Shown here: piece by piece, positions 7,330 through 14,861 of the stretch | Position numbering within the stretch: the stretch's first letter is position 1 | How the letters are laid out: each line of letters begins with the position of its first letter | From: a virus | IMG/VR virus record: IMGVR_UViG_3300036985_000412 | Location: 1 to 20,461 of that record | DNA: 20,461 nucleotides | Reading direction: 5' to 3' (one strand) | Notes under the pieces: model-generated | Database searches by the model: none | The model's input: only the letters and a program-made list of their open reading frames with translations | What the model was told of the DNA's origin: nothing | Position numbers and translations under genes: made by a program

Positions 7330-9585
7330 TTATATTATACTAGTTATTAATCCGTTTGTTACTGTAATTGTTTTTCCATCTTGAGAAGTAAATGATCCTG
7401 TTGCACCAGTTGTATCACTAGAAGTAATGTTTGCCCAATTGGCTTCTCCATTACTAGTTATAGATTTAAGAAATTTTCCTACAGCTTGTGTGCCATCTTG
7501 TAATTGTATAGCATAAGTTCCTGCTGCACCTCCACCAGCTAAACCACGTAAACCTATATTTTTACCAGTAGTAGGGGTAGTACAACCACCATATACACCA
7601 TAATTAACATTAGTATTATTAACTGCAACCCCATATACACCAACATTTTCACCTATTGATCCAGTACCAGAAGAAGTACTATTAATACCAAAAGCAGTAT
7701 TTGATCCTGAAGATATTTTATTTGTATCAATGTAAAGTCCATTTAATGTATTAGCTGCCACAGCTAATCTAAATGCTGAATCTGGAGCTGTGTTTATACC
7801 TACAGATGTATTATTATCTCTTATTAATCCTGTGGTTAATGTGTTTCCATCTGGATGCCATCTTGCAACATAGTTATTTGTACCTGAACCAGAAATAGGT
7901 GTTACCCAATTAGTGTCTCCATCTGCAGTTACACATGTTAAAACTTTTCCTACACCTTCTGTACCATCTTTTAACTTTGCTGCATATTTTAAACCTGTTC
8001 CTCCAGCTTGAGCATAAATTCCTATATTAGTAGTTGCATTAGAAGATTGAAAAAATCCTGCATAATTAAGACTTCCCCCACTAGTAGTGCCTGCGACTCC
8101 TATATTTATAGTCGCACCACTAGCACTTCCAGTAATTGCGGTATTTGCTGAAGCACCAATTCCACTTGATTCTACAATAAAAACATTGTTAAGTCCTGTC
8201 GTTTTTGTTTGTACTATTTTTTGAGTATTAGAATAAATATTATCAACTATATAGAATTTACTAATAGGGTCTGGTGCAGCTCCAATTGACAGTTGATCCC
8301 CAATATTTTGTATAATTGAATCTCCTAGTGTACTGCCATCAGGAGTCCACTTAGATATATAATTAGTGGTACCAGATCCAGAAAGTCCACTAGAAGAAGG
8401 TGTTACCCAATTTGCTTTTCCATCTGATGTCTGACATGTTAAAACTCTACCAATTCCTTCTGTACCATCTTGTAATTGTAAGGCATAATCAGTTCCACCA
8501 CTTGCATATATTTGTGCTCCTATATTAATAGTAGCTCCAGTAGCAGTTGCAGTTAATCCAGTATTTCTAATAGCAGTACCTAGTGCACCAAATTCTCCTC
8601 CGTAATTAACTGTACCTCCAGAGCCTGAACCAGATACACCACAACTAATATTTGAAAATGAAGATAATCCTGTAGAAATTCCATTTAAAGCATACCCTCC
8701 GTTGGAGTTTAGTACCCTTAATCCTGACTCTAATCCACTACTTATTAATACTTTTGTTACTGGTGACAAAGTAGTGTTTACACTTATTGAAGTACCATCA
8801 TCTTGTATTTGACTATTGCCAAGTGTATTTCCATTAGGAGTCCATTTAGATACATAATTAGTAGTACCTGAACCTCCAACTACACCTGTTACATCTGTTG
8901 CTGTAATATTTGCCCAATTAGCATGCCCATCATTGGTTATAGATTTTAAAAACTTACCTACACCTTGAGAACCATCATATAATTGTACAGCATAACTATT
9001 ACCTAAATTAGTATCATAAGCTTCAAATTTTCCTCCTATAGTTATAGCAGTACCAGCGTCATCATTAATCCCAGAACCAATACCATTAATACCAATATTA
9101 ATATTATTATCTTTTCCAGAACCAACACCTTGTATACCAATATTTGTATCTGTAGATCCAAAAGTTAAATTTCTTATACCAATATTATTATCATTAGAAG
9201 TTCTTGCAAGAACTGTATACTGTGCATAACTATGTGAAGTTGTTTGTATTGTTAATAATGCATTAGAGTTTGGCGCAGAATTAATGGCTGTACTAACACC
9301 ATTATCTCTTATTAGTCCTGTGCCTAATGTATTTCCATCTGGAGTCCACCTTGCTACGTAATTATTAATACCAGATCCAGAAATATTCCCTGCTGTACAT
9401 ATTTTTTCTTCTATTTTTTGTAATGCTACTGTAAGAGAATCACAGAGCTCTATACCTGAACAAACTAATGCTGGTCCATTATAAGATACATCTAAAGAAG
9501 AAATCTTATCACAACCACATTGATTTGTTCCAGATTGACTGCTACATCCACATGCAGAGTTTGGTGTTTGTAAGAATGGCCACAT
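7330..9585 (-). CDS. repetitive tail fibre protein, 751 aa
   Basis: The N-terminal 66 residues are Cys-rich (C12, C14, C23, C25, C42, C48, C63) and look like an attachment domain. Four modules of about 165 residues follow. Each opens with NYV(A/S)(R/K)W(T/H)P(D/N)G (W80 in the first) and closes with an LxDGTxxxGKxLxxxTxDGxxxW segment. The module interiors are Gly/Asn/Ile-rich, as in phage fibres and collagen-like or beta-helical shafts. The protein ends TSQDGKTITVTNGLITSII, an ending I associate with Flavobacteriia and phage surface proteins. No intramolecular chaperone or enzymatic domain is visible. It lies between a collar-type fibre and the Thr-linker protein, in one run with spacers of 6-10 bases. 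It most likely forms a trimeric fibre involved in host binding. Confidence 0.8.
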   Translation of the reverse strand: MWPFLQTPNSACGCSSQSGTNQCGCDKISSLDVSYNGPALVCSGIELCDSLTVALQKIEEKICTAGNISGSGINNYVARWTPDGNTLGTGLIRDNGVSTAINSAPNSNALLTIQTTSHSYAQYTVLARTSNDNNIGIRNLTFGSTDTNIGIQGVGSGKDNNINIGINGIGSGINDDAGTAITIGGKFEAYDTNLGNSYAVQLYDGSQGVGKFLKSITNDGHANWANITATDVTGVVGGSGTTNYVSKWTPNGNTLGNSQIQDDGTSISVNTTLSPVTKVLISSGLESGLRVLNSNGGYALNGISTGLSSFSNISCGVSGSGSGGTVNYGGEFGALGTAIRNTGLTATATGATINIGAQIYASGGTDYALQLQDGTEGIGRVLTCQTSDGKANWVTPSSSGLSGSGTTNYISKWTPDGSTLGDSIIQNIGDQLSIGAAPDPISKFYIVDNIYSNTQKIVQTKTTGLNNVFIVESSGIGASANTAITGSASGATINIGVAGTTSGGSLNYAGFFQSSNATTNIGIYAQAGGTGLKYAAKLKDGTEGVGKVLTCVTADGDTNWVTPISGSGTNNYVARWHPDGNTLTTGLIRDNNTSVGINTAPDSAFRLAVAANTLNGLYIDTNKISSGSNTAFGINSTSSGTGSIGENVGVYGVAVNNTNVNYGVYGGCTTPTTGKNIGLRGLAGGGAAGTYAIQLQDGTQAVGKFLKSITSNGEANWANITSSDTTGATGSFTSQDGKTITVTNGLITSII
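7847..9340 (-). repeat. four-copy, roughly 500-bp module repeat inside the fibre gene
   Basis: The module-opening sequence encoding W(T/H)P(D/N)G recurs at about 9335, 8831, 8336 and 7847, giving spacings of 504, 495 and 489 bases. The copies are diverged in DNA but keep the opening and closing peptide motifs, which points to old internal duplication followed by divergence of the module interiors. Confidence 0.8.
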
Positions 9586-9595
9586 AATTTATTTT

Positions 9596-10762
9596 TTAAA
9601 AAGGTCTATATTGAATATAATAACAAGGTAATGAAGGTTGATAGTTATTATGGCTGTCTCCAGAACCAAAAACTCCTATTGAACCTGTATGTGTATGTAC
9701 ACCATTAGTACTTGTTTTACCAGCATTAATTGGACCTGCAGAAGTAGTTAATTCATAATCAAATGCATCTGCATCAGCATTTAGTGCTCTAGATGTAAGA
9801 CCAAGATCGTTTCTTCCTACAACAGTACCATTATAAAGACTATTATCATTGGTAGTTGTATTAGATTCTGCAACTACAGTGTAATGAAAATGATCTCCTG
9901 CAGAGTTTATAGTAAGACTGTGTGAATGTGAAGGTATTTGAGCAGTATTTAATGCTATAGTGTTAACACCTTGAGCAACATTAACTACATATGTAGGATT
10001 ACCTACAGTGGAAGGATTTGTTCTTGTAGGCATAGGTTCTCCACCCATAGTTCCATCAGATACACCAACTCCTACAACTCCTCTTTTATCTGGAGTTCCA
10101 TTTCGACCATTACATAAATAAATTTTATCCCAATCTAATGTTCCTGCACCTGTAATATCAAAGTATGTTAAAGGACCATAATATTCAACTACAGCAAAAG
10201 GAACCATTTTATTACTAACTAATCCTGATGTAGGATTATTTGCTAAATATGCTGCAATATAACTATCAATATTATCTGCTGTAACATATGTAGTAAGACT
10301 ATTAATAACTCCTGTAAGAGATGTATTAACTTCACATAGTTTAGTAATAGTAGCTTGTAGTATATCATGAGTTCCAGAGTCACTTACAACTCCTTCTAAA
10401 CAATCTACATCATATGCATCTTCTAGTGCAGCAATAGTTGCATTAGTAGCATTTATTTGTACTTGAAGATCACATACCGCTTTAATCATTGCTGCAAGTA
10501 ATTCATTCAATGAAAGCCCATCACATCCTGCACACTCAGCTAAATATTTGCTGATTACATTACAGATAGTAGATTGATCTATAATTGGATAAATTCCAGA
10601 TCCATCTAATGCGTTTACTAAGTATGTAGTGATTGCTAATTCTACAGAAGAAAGAGTATCACCATTGTTAATACCTAATTCAGGAATAGCAAGTCCTGTA
10701 TATTTTATGCACTGATCTGATACAGTTTCAGTACAACCATTAAAGCAATTATTACAGCTCAT
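9596..10762 (-). CDS. short tail fibre with phage tail collar domain, 388 aa
   Basis: The N-terminus is Cys-rich (C3, C6, C10, C18, then C66, C76, C79, C96). It is followed by a helical, probably coiled-coil stretch near residues 85-115. From about residue 185 it shows the tail-collar pattern: DWDKIYLCNGRNGTPDKRG, Gly-rich turns, and the ending NNYQPSLPCYYIQYRPF, equivalent to the family's N.QPx..xxYIxR close. Three HxH motifs (HSH near 278, HFH near 290, HTH near 355) lie in the C-terminal part. In T4, HxH motifs of gp12 and gp37 coordinate metal in the trimeric receptor-binding tip. Its ATG overlaps the preceding stop (TAATG). Role: receptor-binding short fibre. The combination of collar tip and Cys-rich base also looks familiar from crAss-like phages. 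Confidence 0.85.
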   Translation of the reverse strand: MSCNNCFNGCTETVSDQCIKYTGLAIPELGINNGDTLSSVELAITTYLVNALDGSGIYPIIDQSTICNVISKYLAECAGCDGLSLNELLAAMIKAVCDLQVQINATNATIAALEDAYDVDCLEGVVSDSGTHDILQATITKLCEVNTSLTGVINSLTTYVTADNIDSYIAAYLANNPTSGLVSNKMVPFAVVEYYGPLTYFDITGAGTLDWDKIYLCNGRNGTPDKRGVVGVGVSDGTMGGEPMPTRTNPSTVGNPTYVVNVAQGVNTIALNTAQIPSHSHSLTINSAGDHFHYTVVAESNTTTNDNSLYNGTVVGRNDLGLTSRALNADADAFDYELTTSAGPINAGKTSTNGVHTHTGSIGVFGSGDSHNNYQPSLPCYYIQYRPF

Positions 10763-11028
10763 TATTTTTTTATTAAAAGTTTAACTTTACTTGCAATTTT
10801 ATTTATAGGATATTGTATATCATAATCAGGATTTACCTGTTTATACATCAATATTCTTTTATAGTTTAAAAGACTGTTATATACCCATGGATAAAATGGT
10901 CTATTAACCATTAATGTCATTGTGTTATATAATGACATAGACATAGTTGTAAGTTTACAATCTATTTCTGCTATAAGGTTAGATATGTTTTCACACTCTA
11001 CACAGTTTGTTAATCTAGGAGAAAGCAT
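10762..11028 (-). CDS. conserved small protein, 88 aa (alternative start gives 107 aa)
   Basis: I chose the ATG at 11028, which gives MLSPRLTNCVECENISNLIA with a CxxC pair (C9, C12), a helical middle, and a basic end KIASKVKLLIKK. The longer frame from 11085 would add 19 residues lying almost wholly inside the upstream Cys-rich gene in another frame, so the shorter form is more likely; it still overlaps that gene by 14 bases. The stop overlaps the ATG of the collar fibre. No family is recognised. Its place between the Cys-rich miniprotein and the fibre suggests an assembly factor or minor virion part, but that is inference. Confidence 0.6.
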   Translation of the reverse strand: MLSPRLTNCVECENISNLIAEIDCKLTTMSMSLYNTMTLMVNRPFYPWVYNSLLNYKRILMYKQVNPDYDIQYPINKIASKVKLLIKK

Positions 11029-11140
11029 ATTTACAGAAGGATTTGAATTTTTTTGATATATTATAACAAGTTGCACATAGCCCATTAGTTAATTGACACC
11101 CACAACCAAAGTTACCTCCACAATTTCTACATGTTGCCAT
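11015..11140 (-). CDS. Cys-rich zinc-ribbon-like miniprotein, 41 aa
   Basis: The ATG at 11140 opens a 41-codon frame ended by TAG. It reads MATCRNCGGNFGCGCQLTNG and continues LCATCYN, with Cys at 4, 7, 13, 15, 22, 25 and 36. Two CxxC pairs with a CGC between them are the layout of a zinc ribbon or small metal-binding knuckle. The density of Cys and Gly in so short a frame is hard to explain by chance. It starts 2 bases after the stop of the 187-residue protein and overlaps the next gene by 14 bases, which supports a translated, coupled gene. There are no basic DNA-binding features beyond the KKFKSFCK end. The function is unknown. Confidence 0.6.
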   Translation of the reverse strand: MATCRNCGGNFGCGCQLTNGLCATCYNISKKFKSFCKYAFS

Positions 11141-11142
11141 TT

Positions 11143-11706
11143 TTAATAAAAGTTAGTTATATAATTGTTACCTGTACATCCACAATCAGCATTGATAAAA
11201 TTGTCTAACATTCTATCTGCTTGTTGATATAATTTGTTTGCTTCCACTGTTGCACAGTTATTGGCTGCTGCAATAGATCCTTGGATAAAGAAATAGATAG
11301 AGTTTAATTCAACATTTGATTGTTGTTTAATTGCTCTATCACATTCCATCATGTCTAATTTCATAAATGCATTGTCAAACTTCTCTTGAAGTTTATCTAC
11401 ACGCATGAAAGATTTTTCTACATAATTGTCAAGTGCAGGTGCTATTGAATATTTAAAATAATAAACACCATCAGGAAGAGGTTGCTCAACACCAGATGAT
11501 GTAATTCCCAATGTATCTGACTTAAATATATTTAAATCATTGACAGTGAAAGGAATAAATACTTTTCCAAATCCAGGAACTGTTATCTCAATTGTAGGGG
11601 ATGTAACAACTGGAGGATCATTAGGATAGGTAGAAGCATCTGCAATCGCAAGAGTTAAAGTATTATATGTAGGAATTACTAGAATATCTAATTTTAATGT
11701 TGGCAT
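11143..11706 (-). CDS. conserved crAss-like structural-region protein, 187 aa
   Basis: The N-terminal half is beta-rich (PTIEITVPGFGKVFIPF, then PLPDGVYYFKYSIAP). The second half is helical: EKSFMRVDKLQEKFDNAFMK and a second helix with YFFIQGSIAAANN. It ends with a C175-G-C177 pair and GNNYITNFY. I recall close relatives in crAss-like genomes without an assigned function. It opens a new transcription segment directly behind a strong terminator whose T-rich tail reaches to about 7 bases from the ATG, and it is followed at once by the Cys-rich miniprotein. A virion or fibre-assembly role is likely from context; the half-beta, half-helix layout would suit a protein that binds a neighbour through its helices. 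Confidence 0.65.
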   Translation of the reverse strand: MPTLKLDILVIPTYNTLTLAIADASTYPNDPPVVTSPTIEITVPGFGKVFIPFTVNDLNIFKSDTLGITSSGVEQPLPDGVYYFKYSIAPALDNYVEKSFMRVDKLQEKFDNAFMKLDMMECDRAIKQQSNVELNSIYFFIQGSIAAANNCATVEANKLYQQADRMLDNFINADCGCTGNNYITNFY

Positions 11707-11712
11707 ATTTTT

Positions 11713-11762
11713 ATAAATAAAAATACCAGAGGACTTGAGAACATCCTCTCACCCTCTGGTAT
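11713..11762 (-). terminator. strong rho-independent terminator after the 388-residue virion protein
   Basis: On the minus strand the arms ATACCAGAGG and CCTCTGGTAT form a perfect 10-bp stem. An inner TGAGA/TCTCA stem closes around GGATGT, and TTTTATTTAT follows. It begins 28 bases after the stop at 11791 and ends just before the next ATG (11706). The longest uninterrupted stem I found in the window lies here, as expected after a highly expressed gene. Confidence 0.85.
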
Positions 11763-11790
11763 AGGTTTAATAATATTTACTACTTTATTC

Positions 11791-12957
11791 TTATGGAATA
11801 AGAGTGGTAGTAGTACTAGTAGAAGGCCATACTGTAGTAGTAGTTGAAGTTGTAGTGATACAAGCATTGTTATCAACAACATCACCTAAAGCATCTTCAA
11901 GAGCAGCTTGAACAGCAGCAGAGATTCCACTTACATCAGCATTTGGTGTAGCAATAATCACTGTAGCATCTTCATGGATATAATCACCCCAAGCGTAAGC
12001 AGCTTTATCATACTCGTTAAATTTAACGTAGTAAGTATCATAAGTAACACCAGCAGATACATAAGTCTCAAAGTTCTCATTGTATCCATTCATTCTGTAA
12101 AGGTGTTTCAAATAACCTGCTTGGTAGCTATAGAAATTTTTCTCTAATTGTTGCATTTCTGTAGACTGTCCTGAAGCATAAGAAGAACGTTGAACAATAG
12201 TAGCATTAGCTACAATGTTACAAGTATCAGCAACAATAAAGTCAGCAGTAGTAGCTGGACCAGAGTAAACAAATGTACGGAACCACATTCTGTCATATTC
12301 ATGAGGGAAAGCAGCAACATCACAAGGTTGTCCGTAAGCAGTTAAAGGTTTTGCAGTGATAACCAATTGAGCTAAAGCATCATTTCCAACTCTTTGGAAG
12401 TCATAGAAATTGTTAAAGCTAATGTTATCTGGGTTGATACCAGGTGCTTGCAATTTTAATTTTACGATGAAAGCATCAATTAATGCAGGAACATCTACAG
12501 TTGTACATGGATCACCTCCACAATCACAACATGGTGCTTGTACAGTTACTGAACGTGTGAAACCATTGAAGTACAATGTATCAATATAAGAAGAGTGCGC
12601 TCTAAGTGTTAATGTAACAACATCTCCACATTTCACATTCCATCCATCTACATTAGTAACTTGTACTGCAGGAGTAGAACATCCTGAAACTTTGTACCAT
12701 TCAGTTACATTGTGTTTGTAACCAGAGTTTAATGCTCCAGAGATCTTGTCAGAACGCTTAGATCCCTGTAAATATGTATTTGCTCTACCTTGAGCTACAT
12801 AGAAATAAGGAGCTGTGCTAGGAGTAGCTGTTGCTACATAGTTGTTATCAAAAATTCCAACTATTCCTGCTGTCAAGTCTTGCGTAGAGCTACCAGTTGG
12901 CAAAGTAGTTTGAGCCACTGGCACTACGAAAAACGTAGTTAATGAAAAATCAGCCAT
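11791..12957 (-). CDS. probable abundant virion protein with Thr-rich C-terminus, 388 aa
   Basis: The protein begins MADFSLTTFFVVPVAQTTLP and is beta-rich, with LTLRAHSSYIDTLYFNGFTR and a Cys cluster C143, C144, C146 and C151 (APCCDCGGDPC). A helical segment spans about 265-290, and the last 20 residues are mostly Thr and Ser with a WP in the middle. Codon choice is less AT-extreme than in its neighbours and resembles the capsid gene. With the strong terminator just behind it, this suggests high expression. It follows the ring protein by 28 bases with a pure A/T leader (AATAAATAAATAAA). I believe it is a structural protein, either an auxiliary capsid or head-decoration protein or a tail-tube component; the sequence alone does not decide. 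The Thr tail resembles surface-exposed linkers. Confidence 0.6.
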   Translation of the reverse strand: MADFSLTTFFVVPVAQTTLPTGSSTQDLTAGIVGIFDNNYVATATPSTAPYFYVAQGRANTYLQGSKRSDKISGALNSGYKHNVTEWYKVSGCSTPAVQVTNVDGWNVKCGDVVTLTLRAHSSYIDTLYFNGFTRSVTVQAPCCDCGGDPCTTVDVPALIDAFIVKLKLQAPGINPDNISFNNFYDFQRVGNDALAQLVITAKPLTAYGQPCDVAAFPHEYDRMWFRTFVYSGPATTADFIVADTCNIVANATIVQRSSYASGQSTEMQQLEKNFYSYQAGYLKHLYRMNGYNENFETYVSAGVTYDTYYVKFNEYDKAAYAWGDYIHEDATVIIATPNADVSGISAAVQAALEDALGDVVDNNACITTTSTTTTVWPSTSTTTTLIP

Positions 12958-12985
12958 TTTATTTATTTATTTATTAATTAATTAT

Positions 12986-13717
12986 TTATTCGTTTGTTTG
13001 TATTCTATATTGTGCAGTTTGCATTGCAGACATATTCTCTGTGTACATTGATAAATTTTCCACTGTAAGATCTAGAAGTTCATCTTCTAAATAAGTTTCT
13101 AATTCACAATCTTGGTCTATTGAGTTTGTTCCATCAAATTTGACATATCCTTGTTTATCAATATAAACTGGGTATCTCATATAAGAAATGTATATCTCTT
13201 TTGGAGTGAATGTTCCATCTGTAAATATACTAATTTCATCTGAACTTAAAAAATTAAATGTCTCCTGGTATTCAAAACTTGGTTTATAATGTACATTGTT
13301 TAGAACAAATTGAAGATCGCCATGTTTGGCAAGATCTCTGTTAATCCAAATTTGTCTATTCTTGCATCTTCCTTTATCAGCTAATACATAACTATCCACA
13401 TAAAACATATATTTAGGTGTAAGTGTATGAATTTTAGCTGCCCATTGGTTTAATTCAGGATTCTTTAATGTTAAAGGGAGCATGCCTTCATTATAAGCTA
13501 CTACAAGACTTTGAAGATCTTCATAACGTTTTTTAAATGCATCAAACCCTAGACCACTGACAATACTAATACCATCTACTTTTTGCTTTATCAACTTAAT
13601 TTGAGCCTCGTTGAGGGCTAAAATTTTATCCTCTAATTGAATTTGTTGATGCTCATTAGTTGATAGCTTATTCAATCTTTGATCAATCTTGTATAATAAA
13701 CTATCTACTGGTATCAT
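12986..13717 (-). CDS. gp4-like ring / portal-tail adaptor protein, 243 aa
   Basis: Residues 8-48 form an amphipathic, probably coiled-coil helix. The middle is mixed. Residues 160-190 carry SIFTDGTFTPKEIYISYMRY and PVYID, the beta-hairpin pattern with Y(I/M)R.P seen in P22 gp4 / T7 gp11-type tail adaptors. The C-terminal helix ELLDLTVENLSMYTENMSAM matches the closing helix of that group. Such proteins form a 12-fold ring under the portal. It starts inside the stop of the 59-residue gene (ATGA overlap), so the two are translated together. In crAss-like phages a ring protein at this distance behind the capsid gene is expected. The adaptor role is fairly sure; the exact ring number is not. Confidence 0.65.
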   Translation of the reverse strand: MIPVDSLLYKIDQRLNKLSTNEHQQIQLEDKILALNEAQIKLIKQKVDGISIVSGLGFDAFKKRYEDLQSLVVAYNEGMLPLTLKNPELNQWAAKIHTLTPKYMFYVDSYVLADKGRCKNRQIWINRDLAKHGDLQFVLNNVHYKPSFEYQETFNFLSSDEISIFTDGTFTPKEIYISYMRYPVYIDKQGYVKFDGTNSIDQDCELETYLEDELLDLTVENLSMYTENMSAMQTAQYRIQTNE

Positions 13718-13893
13718 ATCTTTTTATTTTCTAAAATATTTAACTCTTTTATAAAAGAAGTTGACCACTCTATGTGTCCATTTACAATCCCTACTTGCTT
13801 TTCAGTTATTGATTTTTCAATAAACTCTTTAGTATGCGGAAATTTTTCAATTTTCTTAGCAAGCCAGTCATCTAAAAGTTCTTGTTGGCTCAT
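13714..13893 (-). CDS. small conserved-context protein, 59 aa
   Basis: A 59-codon frame begins MSQQELLDDWLAKKIEKFPH and ends ILENKKI with TGA. It is charged and helical with no Cys, signal or membrane segment. Its ATG shares a base with the stop of the 322-residue gene (TAATG) and its TGA overlaps the ATG of the ring protein (ATGA). A coding frame fitted exactly between two neighbours with overlaps on both sides is strong evidence for a real gene. Function unknown; a chaperone or small head-completion factor is possible. Confidence 0.7.
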   Translation of the reverse strand: MSQQELLDDWLAKKIEKFPHTKEFIEKSITEKQVGIVNGHIEWSTSFIKELNILENKKI

Positions 13894-14861
13894 TATACAG
13901 CAGCTAATTTTTTAGTTTTTAACTTTTGTTCTAAAGTTATTAAATCGTCTTGGTGATCATCATCAGCAAGGTATTTAACAAGTTCTTCTTCATCATTAGC
14001 CACTTCAAATTCTCCTTCATAGACTTTACCACTTGGTTTAATTCTATATACAGAATGTGCAATAGCTTGTTTAACTAAATCTTTAATATGGAGTAAATTT
14101 TCTCTCATGTCTGCAAACCTGTTAAATACTTCAACTGGATTTAAGCCTGAATATTTACCATTCTTAAATTCTGTTTGTTTTAACATGTTATCTACTTGAT
14201 TATAAACAACTTCTTCTTTTGTTTCTTCTGTTACTGGAAGACCTAAAAGTCTTGCAACTTTTCTTTTCTTCTCAGGAGTCATAGAATCAAACTTAACAAT
14301 TGCTTTGTTAATTAGTTGTTTTTTCTTAAAGATAACAGCATTTTCGATTTCATCATCCACTACATAGAATTGTACATCAGCAGCAAATTCTCCTCTTTCC
14401 CAAGCTTGGTAGCTTGTAGCAATAGTTGGATGAACTCTCAACCAAGCAAATGCTAGTTCTTGAAAAGGAATGCTTAAATCAAAGTAGTTATCACCATCTA
14501 AAAGTTTAACTGGTTGAACGTGTGATACATCATCTGTAGAAGTTGATAATCCATAGTTCCAAAAAGCTGAACGTGGACCAAGATCCATATCTCCAAGATC
14601 TTCCTCAAGTTTTTTTCTCAAGTTAGTAACTCTTTCAATTTCAAGTTCTCTTTCAGTAGGATCTGAAATTCTTCTAATATAAGCTGCAGTGTGATCAAGT
14701 CCTGTTCTGTATTTACCATCTAGCTCTTTATAAGGATATTTAAAAACTCCTGTTCCAGGGATTCTTGTCATACCTTGTTGAGCAAGGTTACTTTGCATGG
14801 TTTGTAACTGCGTGCTGTTATACTCTTTCTTGATAGTAGAGATTTTTCCTATTTTACCCAT
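13893..14861 (-). CDS. conserved head-region protein downstream of the capsid gene, 322 aa
   Basis: The N-terminus is basic (MGKIGKISTIKKEYNSTQLQ). The middle contains TERELEIERVTNLRKKLEED, then SIPFQELAFAWLRVHPTIAT. Residues from about 170 are helical and charged, with FDSMTPEKKRKVARLLGLPV. The end is acidic then basic (YLADDDHQDDLITLEQKLKT). There are no membrane segments and no catalytic motif I can name. It is the first gene after the structured gap behind the capsid gene and leads the overlapping trio with the 59-residue and ring proteins, so a head-completion, internal or connector role is plausible. The start has no Shine-Dalgarno sequence and follows TTTTTTAATTAAACTACAT. I do not recognise a named family. 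Confidence 0.65.
   Translation of the reverse strand: MGKIGKISTIKKEYNSTQLQTMQSNLAQQGMTRIPGTGVFKYPYKELDGKYRTGLDHTAAYIRRISDPTERELEIERVTNLRKKLEEDLGDMDLGPRSAFWNYGLSTSTDDVSHVQPVKLLDGDNYFDLSIPFQELAFAWLRVHPTIATSYQAWERGEFAADVQFYVVDDEIENAVIFKKKQLINKAIVKFDSMTPEKKRKVARLLGLPVTEETKEEVVYNQVDNMLKQTEFKNGKYSGLNPVEVFNRFADMRENLLHIKDLVKQAIAHSVYRIKPSGKVYEGEFEVANDEEELVKYLADDDHQDDLITLEQKLKTKKLAAV

Noticed and set aside
7330-9585. Diversity-generating retroelement target in the fibre gene
   Set aside because: No reverse transcriptase and no second near-identical template copy are present in the window; the repeats are diverged tandem modules, not a template-variable pair.
11694-11885. 63-residue minus-strand frame spanning the terminator after the 388-residue protein
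   Set aside because: It runs through a strong terminator hairpin and the Thr-codon repeat in the wrong frame, giving a Leu-rich artefact.
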